Made by a program: the position numbers and the translations under genes. This document shows, in pieces, positions 39,160 to 49,984 of a stretch of DNA of 64,000 nt. Source of the DNA: Gracilaria domingensis (lineage: Eukaryota; Rhodophyta; Florideophyceae; Gracilariales; Gracilariaceae); the NCBI GenBank assembly GCA_022539475.1, contig VCMS01000407.1:1-64000 (forward strand), given 5' to 3'. The stretch's first letter is position 1, and the number at the start of each line of letters is the position of its first letter. Below the pieces are notes generated by a model. The model made no database searches, had not been told where the DNA came from, and saw only the letters and a program-made list of their open reading frames with translations.

Positions 39160-40117
39160 CTCGACCGACAGGTATGATGATGAAGAGGTGCTGTGGTGGC
39201 GGCAGGAGCATGCGAATTTGGGCAAATTTCTTCGCCCGTAATGCAAGCTTGAGCTAAGCAGAATGGATATTGCGTGCTTGATGGCTTTGCGACGGATAAT
39301 GGTGTCCCTAAATGGGAGGAGTTGGAAGAAGTTCGGGAGTTCGAGATGTGTCGGGGAAGTTGGTGGACTTCTTCGAGAATGAGTATGAAGCGATGCCGAT
39401 ATACGGAAAGGAGAGGAACAGAAGTCGTTTGTTCAAATAATCAACGATGATGAAGGATGGAAGACGGTAGCGATGGACCATTTGGGGAGAGTGATGTCGA
39501 CACGTTGGGGTACGGTGGAGAAGCCGGAGGATAATGAGGAGCTCAGGTGGGTTGTAAGGTCGCGTGCTTTACTTGATGTTCGAATGGTACAATTGCTGCG
39601 GCTTTGGGACTATGGACAATGAAAGGGAACTGTGAAGATGTACACTCCGAAAACTGGTGGTCGATTTCTGGGACGACGAGAAAGTGCAAGCGCCAGACGC
39701 TGCACACCGACTTCAGTGGTCTGGTTACGAAGGAAACAATGAATACTGGCAACCCCGGATACTTTGTAATGGCCTCTGGGAAAGAGGGCTTTCCTCTTGG
39801 GTGAGCGCTGGAAGCCATCAACTGGTGGGGATGAACAACCAACAGTTGCGAGTGATGTCGGAGGTGTATCCAGCGAAGAGATAATCATCCCACCGTACTC
39901 TGTATTCGTGGGCCGTGGTGATGTGACACATGCTGGAGCAAGTGGGAAGGACAAGGTGGATAGGCCCGAGTCTATGGATTTGCTGGTTAGATACCACATG
40001 TACATGGTACAGAGGGCTACGCACTACCTGATGCTGTTCATCGGGTGCGGGATTTCCGACCCACGTTTGTCAATGGTGACGAGGAGGAGGAGGCGGAGGA
40101 TGAACTGTTGTCCATAA
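39160..40117 (+). pseudogene. 2OG-Fe(II) oxygenase-like ORF, several frameshifts
   Basis: Pieces in three frames read in order: STDRYDDEEVLWWRQEHANL (39159); GYCVLDGFATDNGVPKWEEL (39270); SGKLVDFFENEYEAMP (39355); GWKTVAMDHLGRVMSTRW (39460); LHTDFSGLVTKETMNTGNPG (39700); and IIIPPYSVFVGRGDVTHAGA with RYHMYM (39885-40005). H.D in LHTDF and H in DVTHAGA, followed by an Arg, fit the iron- and 2-oxoglutarate-binding residues of the double-stranded beta-helix fold. The family hydroxylates proteins, nucleic acids or small molecules; the substrate cannot be told. At least four interruptions make it non-functional as sequenced. It lies downstream of the ParB-like gene on the same strand. Confidence 0.5.
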
Positions 40118-40559
40118 GGAGGTGGGCCGGTTGACATGGACGAAGACAAGTGGTCGTGGAGATTGGTGTGGAAGCGGACGCCGGTAGAACGAAGTGCTCG
40201 AGAGTAGTAGTGATGACGATTTGCCAATAATGAGGCTGCGAGCGCCTCCGAGTGGATGAGAATGAGATGATTAGTAAATTATGTGTGTCTTGCGAGTATT
40301 AAGAGTAGTATACTATTACAAGGCTATACATATGAACATAGAAAAGGTCGGCAGGCTGGTAATTGAACAAATGTCAAACGTCTTTGGTCCAGTTGCGTCT
40401 AATTGCAACATGCAATGCTCGGTATCGTTAACATCATTGGTGGCACCATTCAATTCGCAATTGAACATGTAGCGTCCTAACACTTCTGAAACTGCCACTT
40501 AAGGTTGCTTTTAAGAGAAGTATAATGCAGTTCCTTCTATGCGGTACTTGTGGCAGTAA

Positions 40560-41450
40560 TGGTGACTGTATCAGGAAAAATGGCAGAGGAACAGAGAGAC
40601 TTGGCGGAAATTTCACCAATACCTTGTCTAAGTTCATATATGCCAAGGGTTACGGTATATTAAGTTCCGTTGATGGAACGTTGAGAAGAGAAGGAGAGTC
40701 AATTCCAGAAGAAGTTGTGAAGTGTATGAAGTTCATTGACGAACGTGTTGGTTTCGGACTTGTCACAGGGGTGATGTGGGCGACGTGGAGGGAAAATGGA
40801 AGGACTCGGAGACTATAAGTTTGGTGTCTCGGCGAATCATGGAGCTTTCATGCGTTTCTCTGACGAGAGGGAATTAAGGGTGCATTCAATGATCACACCC
40901 TTGACCACACTGTTGACGGACTACTGTTCCTGGCAAGGGATTTGAATAGAGGCATGTATTGTGAATGATGATGACAAGGGGTTCGTGGAGACCAGAAGTG
41001 ATAGTGGCCTTCCCAATTTCGTGTACAACAAACTGTGGCAGTGGAAAGAAGAAGTGGATTCTGCTATTGGGACCTGTGCAGAAGATGGATGCGTTTGTTA
41101 TCTATCCGGCGATAAAAGTGCGAAATTGTGAACAAGCGATACACAAAAGGAAGCGGAGGAGAAAATCTTGTGGATAATGAACCGAGATTTATTGATACGG
41201 ATGACGTCGTGACGTTCGGAAGTGCTTTGAGCGACGGCCTTTGCACGAGGTAGGCGTGTACGGCGTTCACGTCAAAGAAGATTGTATCCCGCGTGGAGTA
41301 CACAACCTGTTCGAAAGCGTGGAGGATGTACATTCGACAATTATGTTGGTGGCTCTGTTGTACGGCTACGAGGAAAAGCAGCACGATAAAAACCACCATG
41401 ATCATAAAAGGGTATTGAGATATATACGACACTTTATTACTGAGATCTCA
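40560..41450 (+). pseudogene. HAD-type phosphatase, plus-strand decayed copy
   Basis: The frame at 40640 reads YGILSSVDGTLRREGESIPE and RVGFGLVTG, a Cof/HAD motif I region (DxDGT) in which the first catalytic Asp is lost (SVDGT). After a frameshift near 40770, DYKFGVSANHGAFMRF follows. Further pieces continue to about 41440 (GLPNFVYNKLWQWKEEVDSA; EDVHSTIMLVALLYGYEE), with several stops. The same order of segments is found inverted at 42441-41480. Confidence 0.65.
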
Positions 41451-41479
41451 TATCATAGCTAAGTATTAAAGGCATCGTA

Positions 41480-42441
41480 GCACTTGAAACAAATTCCAAG
41501 AGCATTTCTAAACCATTGACACTTGCATTTTCTGTACCCGTACAGTTCTGCCACCCTTCTGATGGTCTCATGCACGTCCTCCACCCATCAACAAGATATG
41601 TTACCGCTGCTGGATGTCTTCTCCCTTCACATGAACTGCCAGGGTTGCCATTTCATATAGAGGCCATCATTGGAAGCATTCCCGAAAGCAACGATTAAAT
41701 GTGTGTCGAACTGGGGTCGTTTTCAACCAAGGCTAGCGCCCCACTATTTTTCGTGAAACGAATGTCCCCTATGTCACAGTTTCATCTTGAGGGTACGCAA
41801 CCAGGTTCGGAAAGGATGTCAACACTTTTGAAATACCGGAGTTAACTTCTGTTTTCCACTTCGACAGTCCATTGTACGTGAAGTTAGGAGTCCACTGTCT
41901 TTCTAGTGCTCACCACTGCTTGTTGACGCTCTTCGTGAAGTCCGTGCGATTCATTTAAGGAGAGTGCAAGTCTCTCAAGTTCGGCTGCACATCTTTCGTA
42001 ACCTTCCCTGTCAAGGTCCTGATCAATTTCGGTACCATTGGATAATCTCACCCGTGCGCCTTGGTTTCCAGAGATGCCAAAAGTGTAGCCACCCAGGTGC
42101 TCCATGAAACTCTCGGCATCCTCTATATCTCGCCCAGTAGCAATTCCGAAACCAACGCGTGCGTTGATGTACTTCATGCATTTGACTGTTTCGGCAGGAA
42201 TGTTGTCCCCAGCTCTTTTCAGAGTACCGTCAACATCACAAATCACGGCGTAGCCATTTTCGAATATTTCGTTAGCCAGCTGCTGAGGAGTTACTTCTTG
42301 GGCTCTAACTTCCGAGTTATACATGTTTTGAAAGCTTTCGAAAGGGTTCGTTTTGCAAATGGGTGTGGTATACGAATGAGAAGGATGTGATTGATGTTCA
42401 CAAGGTGTTTCGTAGTATACAAAGAGTCTAAGAACGACCAT
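41480..42441 (-). pseudogene. HAD-type phosphatase, minus-strand copy
   Basis: The first 185 codons are intact: a variable N-terminus, then NGYAVICDVDGTLKRAGDNI (motif I with both Asp), GFGIATGRDIEDAESF (motif II) and GGYTFGISGNQGARV. The frame ends at 41884 (TRKTVDS). Sequence matching the plus-strand copy then continues in another frame (PNFTYNGLSKWKTEVNSGIS), and further on EDVHETIRRVAELYGYR near 41560. HAD phosphatases of this type remove phosphate from sugar phosphates. The Lys and final Asp motifs are not visible in one frame, so it is probably inactive. The two copies are tail-to-tail and clearly diverged. Confidence 0.65.
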
Positions 42442-42950
42442 ATACGGGTATTGTAGTACTGTTTTAAAACGTTACTAGGAGGAGAAGTTTTTGCATCGAT
42501 TTGAAGTAAAGAAAGGATGATTTAGTCATAAATTATATGTACGGGTTCAAGTGGGTAAAGAAAACTGTAAATATCTTTAACATGAGCTTAGAAATCAAGA
42601 AGAGTAAAACAACCTCCATTATGGGTTGAAACCCATAAAAGGTTTACCTTACTTTATACGGGTGCCCCAAGTAATGCAAACGCTTAGTTCTTCAGAAATA
42701 TCACAATTTTTGTACTTGTTTCGTTACTAGTATCGTGCACTTTAATGATATGGAATGACCATTTTCTATCTAGCAAAATCTTAGCGAATTATTAGTGATA
42801 AGGGATGTAGGATTTAAAGGGGCATATTTGAACCACAGAAGGACGAACAATATAAGTAATGTAATAGGAACAGGTCATTTCGATAAAGTAACTTTTATGT
42901 TTAACTATCTCTAAAAGGTTTACAACACCGAAAAGTCATGTTTTCTAACC
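42442..42950. other. AT-rich spacer, nothing recognised
   Basis: No open frame of note, no repeat and no RNA fold seen between the phosphatase copy and the oxidoreductase gene. Confidence 0.5.
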
Positions 42951-43853
42951 TCAAAGCTGGGGGAATGGGGAGGGGGATAACTTTTCCTTAACAACGTTGA
43001 CGTAGTTTGTATGAAAAGGAGCGGGGTCACCGCCTACAATGTTTCTTTCTTGGCGGGAAAAGTCGTAGAAGTACGCGTTCCTAAACTGAAAGTCGGAGAA
43101 AGAAGTAGGGAAGCCAACGAGAGTTTTCCCATATGCAAGAAGTCGCCCAACGGTCTCTTCCAGGTGGAAAGTAGTACCTGTCTTAAGCGAAACTATCTTC
43201 AACAGCTCTTTCATTATTGTGAGCACAACCGTACTGCACTCCGTAGCGACTACGTCCATAGGAATGAAACCTCTTGAGGCCCCGACGATGTTGAACGCTG
43301 ATAGCTACACGAGCTTCTCATAATAGCTTACGAGAAATGTGTCTTCGTCGACAACCCCGCAAGTGAGACCCATAGACCTAAACCTGTCTGCAACGTTGGA
43401 GGCCCACTTTCCTGTTGCGACAGTGAGACCATCCGGACTTTGAGGAGTGACACCATCCTGCGGAGCTGCGTTTCTTGAGGGGACACCAACGTATAGGACA
43501 ACTTTTGAACATTTGTCCACACCGAGCTTCGAAAGCAATGGTATGATGTCTCCATTCTGGAAGAAAACGAGATTCTCTCTGAGCGAATAAGGGCAAGCCT
43601 GAATTACGGTCTCCAGGGTGTTCGTTCTTCCACAAACTAGTATCGGTACATCAGAAAGATGAGAGGTAGCAGCCATGCTGCAGAATTCGTGTGCGGAAAT
43701 GACCGTATCTTCTTCGTTCGCCAGCATGGTACCTATACGCCCCCTTCCAACAATAACGGCCCGAGTCCTTCGGGCGGGAGATGAGGCCTGAGGGACGTCA
43801 GAGTATCTGGGACTCGGAGGCGGAGTCGGAGGCATGTCGGACTGGGAGTTCAT
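42951..43853 (-). pseudogene. NAD(P)-dependent oxidoreductase-like protein with one in-frame TAG
   Basis: ATG 43853 (MNSQSDMPPTPPPSP) opens a frame of 300 codons whose only interruption is TAG at 43305-43307. A Rossmann start RAVIVGRGRIGTML follows a short Pro-rich leader. Then come VPILVCGRTNTLETVI, KVVLYVGVPS, a CGVVDEDTF segment and, around the stop, YYEKLV(stop)LSAFNIVGASRG. A Trp is usual at such a position, and TGG to TAG is a single change. The overall plan, a nucleotide-binding half and a helical half, resembles ketopantoate reductase or 6-phosphogluconate-dehydrogenase-like enzymes. The exact reaction is unknown. The sequence is otherwise well kept, so loss would be recent. Confidence 0.6.
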
Positions 43854-44244
43854 TGCAAGTGTTCGATTGTTTTTGTGTGACGATAAAAAGGGAAGATGGG
43901 GCGGAGAACTGCTGGGATAAAGAGTGATACGTAAGTACAAACGGTTGGTAAGCGCAGAACGGGAACATGGTTCACTTTGTGAAAGTGAGCGAAATGTATG
44001 ATATGTGATTGTACTGAATGAATGATAGGCCTTGTATGAGACGACAAGCCACAAAGTGTGATGATGTTTTATGAAAGGTAGGTGGAAGAGTAGAAAGTGT
44101 GCAATGAATGAAACTGATTTCGAACCTGAGTTGTAAAGTAGTTGTAAAGTACGAGTTACGGGGAGCTTGAATACAGGATGAAAGGAGCCATTTTGGCTTC
44201 ATAAATGAGGTGAACGGGTTTTATAGCTTCAATCGGATTGCCAT

Positions 44245-44571
44245 AATTAAAAGGATGGAGTTGGATTGCGCCCGAATACGTCTATAAAGGTCGTAGAAGC
44301 ACTTATGAAGGAAGGAGTTGTAGACATGTTATTGTTGATGACGGTGGAGCCAGGGTTTGGAGGACAGGCGTTTATGGAGGGTGTTCTTGATAAGGTGCGA
44401 CATGCAAGGGAGTTGTACCCAAGAATAGGGATACAGGTGGATGGAGGTATTGGACTGAGTACTGTAAAAGCAGTAGTGAAGGCCGGTGCAAACATTTCAG
44501 TTGCAGGATCTGCCATCTTTGGCTCGAGTAACCCAGCTCATGTCATAGCTGGTTTTCGAAAGGTTGGTTAG
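44245..44571 (+). pseudogene. Ribulose-phosphate 3-epimerase, C-terminal half only
   Basis: The frame from 44251 reads KDGVGLRPNTSIKVVEALMK, then LLLMTVEPGFGGQAFMEGVL, then IGIQVDGGIGLSTVKAVVKA, AGANISVAGSAIFGS and a stop at 44571. These are the hallmark loops of the Calvin-cycle/pentose-phosphate epimerase: the MTVEPGFGGQ phosphate/catalytic loop, VDGGI with the catalytic Asp, and GSAIF. About 105 of 220 residues are present. A TAA directly precedes the homology at 44248, and I see no coding match upstream. It is a 5'-truncated copy, or the last exon of a gene with an intron ending in AAAAG at 44253. Confidence 0.8.
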
Positions 44572-44619
44572 AGATAGTAGCATAAATTTATTGTTTATTA
44601 CATTGTTACCTTTACGTGT

Positions 44620-45000
44620 TATCACAACTAAATTCTCCGTCTCCATTGGAGATGTATTTCTCTTGTATGACAACCGGGAAAGGATGTGGGAGAACATAAA
44701 TATATCCCCAGTGGACGCTGAGAGGGAGGATGAACTACTCTACGTGCTATCATTGTTACCCATCCGGTGTCGAGTGGTGACATATTCTTTTTTTGTCACA
44801 ACCCACAAAGGATGTGACGGAAGAAGAACATGCCCCCAGTCGAGACAGAGGGTGAGCAACTCTAAGTACAATCACTAGTCCCTAGCTTGCCTCCACTGGC
44901 AATATCTTCCTGTTTTGCTATAACCATCGAGTGGGGTTATGGTGGAAGAGAAAAATATCGCCGGTCGAGGCGAGGTGGGTGGGGACTATGTGAAGAGGGG
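44620..45000. repeat. Three degenerate tandem repeats of about 125 bp
   Basis: Three consecutive blocks (about 44625, 44755 and 44885) share the order CT/TCCATTGG-like, ATTT/CTTCT, ACAACC..AAAGGATGTG.., CCCCAGT..GA..GAG. Divergence is high. No coding function was seen. Confidence 0.5.
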
Positions 45001-45203
45001 ACAGAGAGATGGCGCTTAAATAGTGCAAGGTGCGGAGGTGTACAGTGGATGTTTTGGCGGGAAATGGGATGAGGGAAACAGGGACAATCATGGTGCTGGA
45101 TATAGCCCGTGTGGTTGGACAGTGGGGGTGGACAGCACAGTTTAGCTCGATTGCACTGTATCGCAGCGGAACTTCGATCCAACTACTACTTCTTTTTCTG
45201 AAG

Positions 45204-46133
45204 ATGTCGAACGGATACGTGAAGGATGAGGAGCTGTGGGTGCTGTTGGAGGGGAAGGAGGTACCGCAGACGCCGTCACCAAAGCGGGAAGAGGACGTGA
45301 TTACGGCGGCTGGTCGGATGTCGCAGAAGAAGGAAGTGGCTGAGGAAGGAAAGAAGTGTGAGGCGAGGAGAGGGGATGGTGATGAGGTGGAGAAGGGGGT
45401 AGAATTGGAGGTGGAGGGGGTCGCAATGGAGAGAAGGGGTGCGGTGCATCTGAGTCAGTTAGAGGTTGGAGACCAGATAGAGAGTGGGGGCGGAGAGGGT
45501 GACAGGGAGATGCGGTTTGTGGGGGAGATGAAGGCAAGGGTGGGGATGTTGGGGTTGGTGATGAAGGAGCAACTGGACGATGGAATTGTGGAGATTGTAA
45601 CGGAAATGGGCGGTGTGGTGCTGAGTTGGGGTGGTAGTGGTGTTTCGGTTGAGGCGATTTCGAGCCTGCGGAATTCGTTGTCGGTATTGGGAGTGGAGAT
45701 GAGAAATCATGTGTATGGGATAGTGGAGTGTGCGGGAAGGGAGGTTGGAGAGTTGCGGGAGGAGAATAGGGTTCTGAACGAGAGGTTGGACGTGCTGGAG
45801 AAGGAGGTGAAGGAGCTGTGCAAGAGGCAAAGATTGGTGGAAGAGGAGAGGGTGAAAGGAGGTGTGGAGGGAAAGACGGAGAAGGGAAGTGTGGGAAGGG
45901 TGGCGGTGCAGAAGGGGTCCCCTGTGACACCGAAGACAAAGAGTGGTGGGGTTGGGGATGGGAAGAGCCGTCTGAAGAAGAGGCGTAAGGAGATGAAGAA
46001 GGTGGTTGAGGAGGTGCCGCGGGAGGGAGTCGGAGCTCCGGTGGTGACTGGGTTTAGAAGTGCGGTGGAGGTAGCGCGGACTGCGAAGGGGATTCTGAGG
46101 GGACAGGAGGAGAGAAGGATGGGAGGGATTTGA
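45204..46133 (+). CDS. Charged coiled-coil ORF, possibly non-LTR ORF1-like
   Basis: A 309-residue frame from ATG 45204 (MSNGYVKDEELW); an in-frame ATG at 45030 would extend it by 58 residues. It is Glu/Lys/Gly-rich with a coiled coil at about residues 175-225 (GREVGELREENRVLNERLDVL) and a basic tail (KSRLKKRRKEMKKVV). No catalytic domain. After the stop a second frame carries a few similar residues (FWGEAGIREGGG). The strong purine bias of the coding strand could also produce a long ORF by chance. It resembles ORF1 proteins of some LINE elements in composition only. Confidence 0.35.
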   Translation: MSNGYVKDEELWVLLEGKEVPQTPSPKREEDVITAAGRMSQKKEVAEEGKKCEARRGDGDEVEKGVELEVEGVAMERRGAVHLSQLEVGDQIESGGGEGDREMRFVGEMKARVGMLGLVMKEQLDDGIVEIVTEMGGVVLSWGGSGVSVEAISSLRNSLSVLGVEMRNHVYGIVECAGREVGELREENRVLNERLDVLEKEVKELCKRQRLVEEERVKGGVEGKTEKGSVGRVAVQKGSPVTPKTKSGGVGDGKSRLKKRRKEMKKVVEEVPREGVGAPVVTGFRSAVEVARTAKGILRGQEERRMGGI

Positions 46134-46601
46134 AGCCGTTTTGGGGGGAGGCGGGTATACGAGAAGGGGGAGGGTCGTCCACCTGACTTCTACAAAATGA
46201 CGTTTGCGGAGACGGAGAGAGAGGATGCGAACGCGTGATGGGCGAGAAATGGGTAAATAGCGGGAGTGGTGTGGACTGGGAAGAAGTGATGGGATGATTG
46301 AGGTGGGATGAGTTGCGATTGGCATTGCAACATGGGAGAAAATGGAAAGGCAAACTAGCACGAGTGCAGTTTTGAGAGAGGGTCGCGAAAAAGAGTGAAT
46401 GGGATGGTGCGGCGAAGTAGAACCTCTACAAAAACTAGGGGACCCAAGAACTAAACTGCGCGAGATGGAATTTAATATTCCAAAATTTCTTAATTTTTTG
46501 AGTGCCAGCCTCTGCTACCCCCTCGCGCGCCCGAAATAGCCCCAAAACTAGCTTAGGTTCCAAAGCGAACAGACTATATTCCACTTTGCAGAACACAGAC
46601 G
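46134..46601. other. Spacer, nothing recognised
   Basis: No gene or repeat was seen; there is some G-rich bias carried over from the preceding ORF. Confidence 0.4.
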
Positions 46602-47082
46602 ATGAGCAGACTAGGTCTCTTCCGTGCAGCGGTGGTCACTAACTTTCAGAACATTGTTTCTGTATCACAGAAAAGCGCAGAAGCCGTTGTCGCGGAGGCC
46701 ACGGAGTCGTTCAGCGTAGAACCGATGGACGCAGGTTTCCTCCTTGGGCGCCTTCACCGCATCCGGGATGCGCTAGTAGCAGAAGATCAGGCCACAATTC
46801 AAAGTGCAGAAACGGGTGCGAAACCGAGTCCGGATGAAGATAGAGCGAACGATCCTGCAGCTCGCGAAGAGGATAAAATAGCAGCTAGGAAAGAGGCTCA
46901 ATAGTTCCGGTGACGAGCCTAAATCGAAACGTACGTCTGTAGAACTGGGAGGATGGCTTGCGGAGAGCAACGGTATGTCCAGTGACCAGCAATGTTATTC
47001 AAATAAACAGTTTGATTTTTCGGAAAGCTCGAGAGCTGCCATGCATGTGCGCGCGCTTAGTAACCGATTCGGTAATCAGTAA
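46602..47082 (+). pseudogene. Short unknown gene with a frameshift
   Basis: ATG 46602 (MSRLGLFRAAVVTNFQNIVS) opens 100 codons with a helical start and an acidic tail. Just before its stop at 46904 the neighbouring frame continues (SSGDEPKSKRTSVELGGWLA) to a stop at 47082. The composition is protein-like (amphipathic helix, then a charged linker). No family was recognised. Confidence 0.35.
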
Positions 47083-47600
47083 TGCACATAGATCGTGGGC
47101 GCCGGCTCTCAAAAAGTCCTAAGTACTTTGAGCACGCCGGGAGCGCAAATCGCGTGTTTTCAGCCTCTGAAAGAGCTTCGTTTCCGAGATATCGGGCAAA
47201 CAAGTAATCGCCGTTTCTGACCGTTTGCGGAGGGGTAATTTCCGCCGCAAATATTTTGATTATCCTTGCAAGTAGCCTTTGGCGGTTCAAGGCGCAACCT
47301 GCCGTATACGGGCCAAGAGAGCCTGCACGAATGGTGTTGCCGCTCTCCATGGCATGGCGCGTCCTTGCTGGGCGCCGCCGCGTGCACTGCGTCCTTGCTG
47401 GGCGCCACCGCGTGTGCTGCGTCTTTGCTGGGCGCTCCCGTGCGTGCCGCGCATTGCAGAAAGTGTTGGAAAGCCTTCCAGGTAGCTTCTCCTTCAATGT
47501 CCTCCCGAATTCGGGTCAATTTGTTGTAAATCAGTTTTGTTTGATGCTGTGCGTAGTGTCCCCAAGAGCTGACGCGAAAAGTGGCTCTCTGAGCATCAAT
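47057..47600 (-). other. Minus-strand ORF with 10-residue repeats
   Basis: Between 47355 and 47450 a 30-bp unit (TGCGTCCTTGCTGGGCGCC) occurs three times and translates on the minus strand as three copies of APSKDA.HA. It sits in a 162-codon frame (stop at 47160) with a helix-rich start (TKLIYNKLTRIREDIEGEAT). A second frame gives LFARYLGNEALSEAENTRFA to 47057. Neither was recognised. Confidence 0.35.
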
Positions 47601-47604
47601 TGAA

Positions 47605-49972
47605 TCAGACAAAGAGCGCAGTTGGTATCCCGTCCGGTTGGGGTGCACTACCGTTTTTGAGTTTGTGGGTTCCGAGATGTTCGGCGTCTGTTGCCCCCTT
47701 CTTAGGTGGCGATGCGCCCTCGCGGGCGGTCCGCTCGAAATACCTCTTCACAAAGTTGTGTGGCAAGTTCCGTCTCGGTTCCCATGTGGGTTTCTTGAAA
47801 CCAAACCACTTCACGCGTACGAGTTCCTCACCGTCCTCGGTTTCACCGTGATCGATAACCTTTTATACCATCCATTCCTTTTCCGTTTGGGGGCCAGGTT
47901 GGGCCGCGTTTGACCCAGCATGTACAGGTTCTTTGGTGGTAACGGGTACACGCGAGGTTGTTTGTGCCGATTGCGGTAATTCTGAACAGACTGCTGATGC
48001 TGGTGCTGTTCTATCTTGAATGGTTGTGTCGGCGGCATTACCCGGGTCCTCGGAAATAGGAAGGGCATCCGATCCGGAGTTAGAGTCTGTATTATTGGCG
48101 GCGGCTTCGCTCTCCTGGGAAACTAAAGAGGGCACCGCAGTCACTCTGTCAATATTAACGACGTCGTGTAACCCATCGATGTCGAGTGTGACCGTAGTTT
48201 CGGTAACCCGGACGACCTTGTACGGTCCTTCCGAAGCCGGTAGCAGTTTCTTGACGATATCCTCGTACTCAGTAGAGTTTTTCTTCCCAGGTGGAGCGTC
48301 CAAGTGAACCATATACCCTTCCTTAAAGGTTGGAGTGTACCGTATCCGCGAATCAAAGGATGCTTTGTAGCGCTCCTGCGCTTTGCATAATTTGGTGTGG
48401 GCTAGCTTGATTAGTTCCAATACGCAGGGTCGTGTTACGCGACGGATCTCTGCCGTTGTAGGGCGGAGAGATGTCGTTTGCGGGAGGGCTGACGTGGGTT
48501 CATCGAGCACAACTCCGGGCGGGTGCCGCGTGAGGGTGAGTTTGAAAGCTGTGAATCCGGTTGAACGGTGAACGTGCAGGTTGTATCCGTACACCAAAGG
48601 TTGGACCAGCTTGTCCCAGTCCTTCCGGTGTTCAGATACATAATGCCGCAAGAGCGGGTAGCAAAAACCTTATTAAACCTTTCGGCTTGTCCGTTCGTCT
48701 GGGGGTGGTAGGCAGTCGTCAGGGCGTGCGTGATACCGAGATCGGCGACAAGGGATTCAAAATACTTGGAAACGAACTGTGGGCCGTTGTCGGTGAGAAG
48801 ATAGGTAGGAATCCCGTAAGGTTACACCCAGTTTTTGAGAAAGGCGATTGCGATATCAGTCGCCTTTGTGTCCGGCAGCGGTATGGCCCTAGTGAGTTTT
48901 GTGAGGCGGTCTGTTATCACCAATATGTATTTATTTCTGCGTCCTGTTTTCGGCGAAGAACTTAATATGTCCATAGCCACGAACTCGAAAGGGGCCGTTG
49001 CCGGGAACAACTTCAAGTACTTATGGTTCTTGAAGTGGGTTCCGCGGACTGCCCGGCAGAGGTTACACCGAGAAACGGTCTCAAACACATGCTGTGACAT
49101 GAAGGACCAGTAAAAATCCCGACGCAAGGTGTAGTACATCTTGATCGCGCCTGGGTGTCCCGCCAAACATTGGAAATGAGCCAGTTCGAGAAATCTTTTC
49201 CGTAGGGACTCCGGTACCACTCTCTGTAGGGCTCCGTCAATCGGCGAGATTCTGCACAGTATCCCGGAACGGTTGTAGTCAAACTGGGACTTAGGATCTT
49301 CGATGGATTCGGCTTTTGCATTGCAGAAGGGATCTTTCGCCTGAGCGGCAAGGAAGTCCTCAACCGTTATCAGGATGACGTCCGGTTGTTCTGCGATGGT
49401 TATGAATACATGTAGCGGCTCCCCGTCGTCAGTGATTGTAGGCCAGTTGATCAAGGCGTCCTCTATGATTTCTTCGTTCACAAGTGCATCCGCGACGGCG
49501 TATTCCGTGTCGGTATCTGTCTCATTCACAAGTAGGCACGGAACCTCATCCTCCAAAGGCGTTTCGTCTTCTCCGTCCGTTGGCATCCGCGAAACTGCAT
49601 CGGCAGGGAGATGCTTAATACCGGGTCGGTATTGCACCTCGAAGTCGAATTCGGCAAGGCGTAGGCGCCATCTTGCGAGCTTTCCCGTAGCATCGGTTAT
49701 ATTGAGGAGCCAACGAAAGCGTTGTGATCTGTTCGAATTCGAACAATAAACCTTTGCCCTTCTAGGTATGGCCTCAGGAGCAGCATGCTCCATACTATGG
49801 CAACACATTCCCGTTCAGAGGTACTGTAGTTCCTTTCTGGGACGGTCAGCGAACAGCTCCAATACCCGATCGGGCGGTAATCTTTCTCATTTTCTTGCTG
49901 CTGAAGCAGAGTACATCCGATCTGACGGTGGCAAGCATCCGTCTCCAAGAGGCAAACGAAAAAGTGCATCAC
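47605..49972 (-). pseudogene. Second Ty3/gypsy element remnant (RNase H to chromodomain)
   Basis: Starting at 49972 inside RNase H (LETDACHRQIGCTLLQQQ), the remnant runs through a short frameshift near 49740, RNase H end, the integrase zinc domain (HFQCLAGHPGA..CNLCRAV), the DDE core (AMDILSSSPKTGRRNKYI; LLTDNGPQFVSKYFE) and the integrase tail to a chromodomain (WFGFKKPTWEPRRNLP, about 47750). Lesions include a TAA in NWV(stop)PYGIP near 48820 and a shift near 48660. Gag, protease and reverse transcriptase are missing, as are recognisable LTRs. It is related to, but distinct from, the element at 13.5-25.9 kb. Confidence 0.85.
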
Positions 49973-49984
49973 GAGTCTGAAGAG

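Noticed and set aside
45301-46361. Long Pro/Ser/His-rich ORFs on the minus strand opposite 45204-46133
   Set aside because: They are shadows of a purine-biased strand with few stops and have no domain-like composition.
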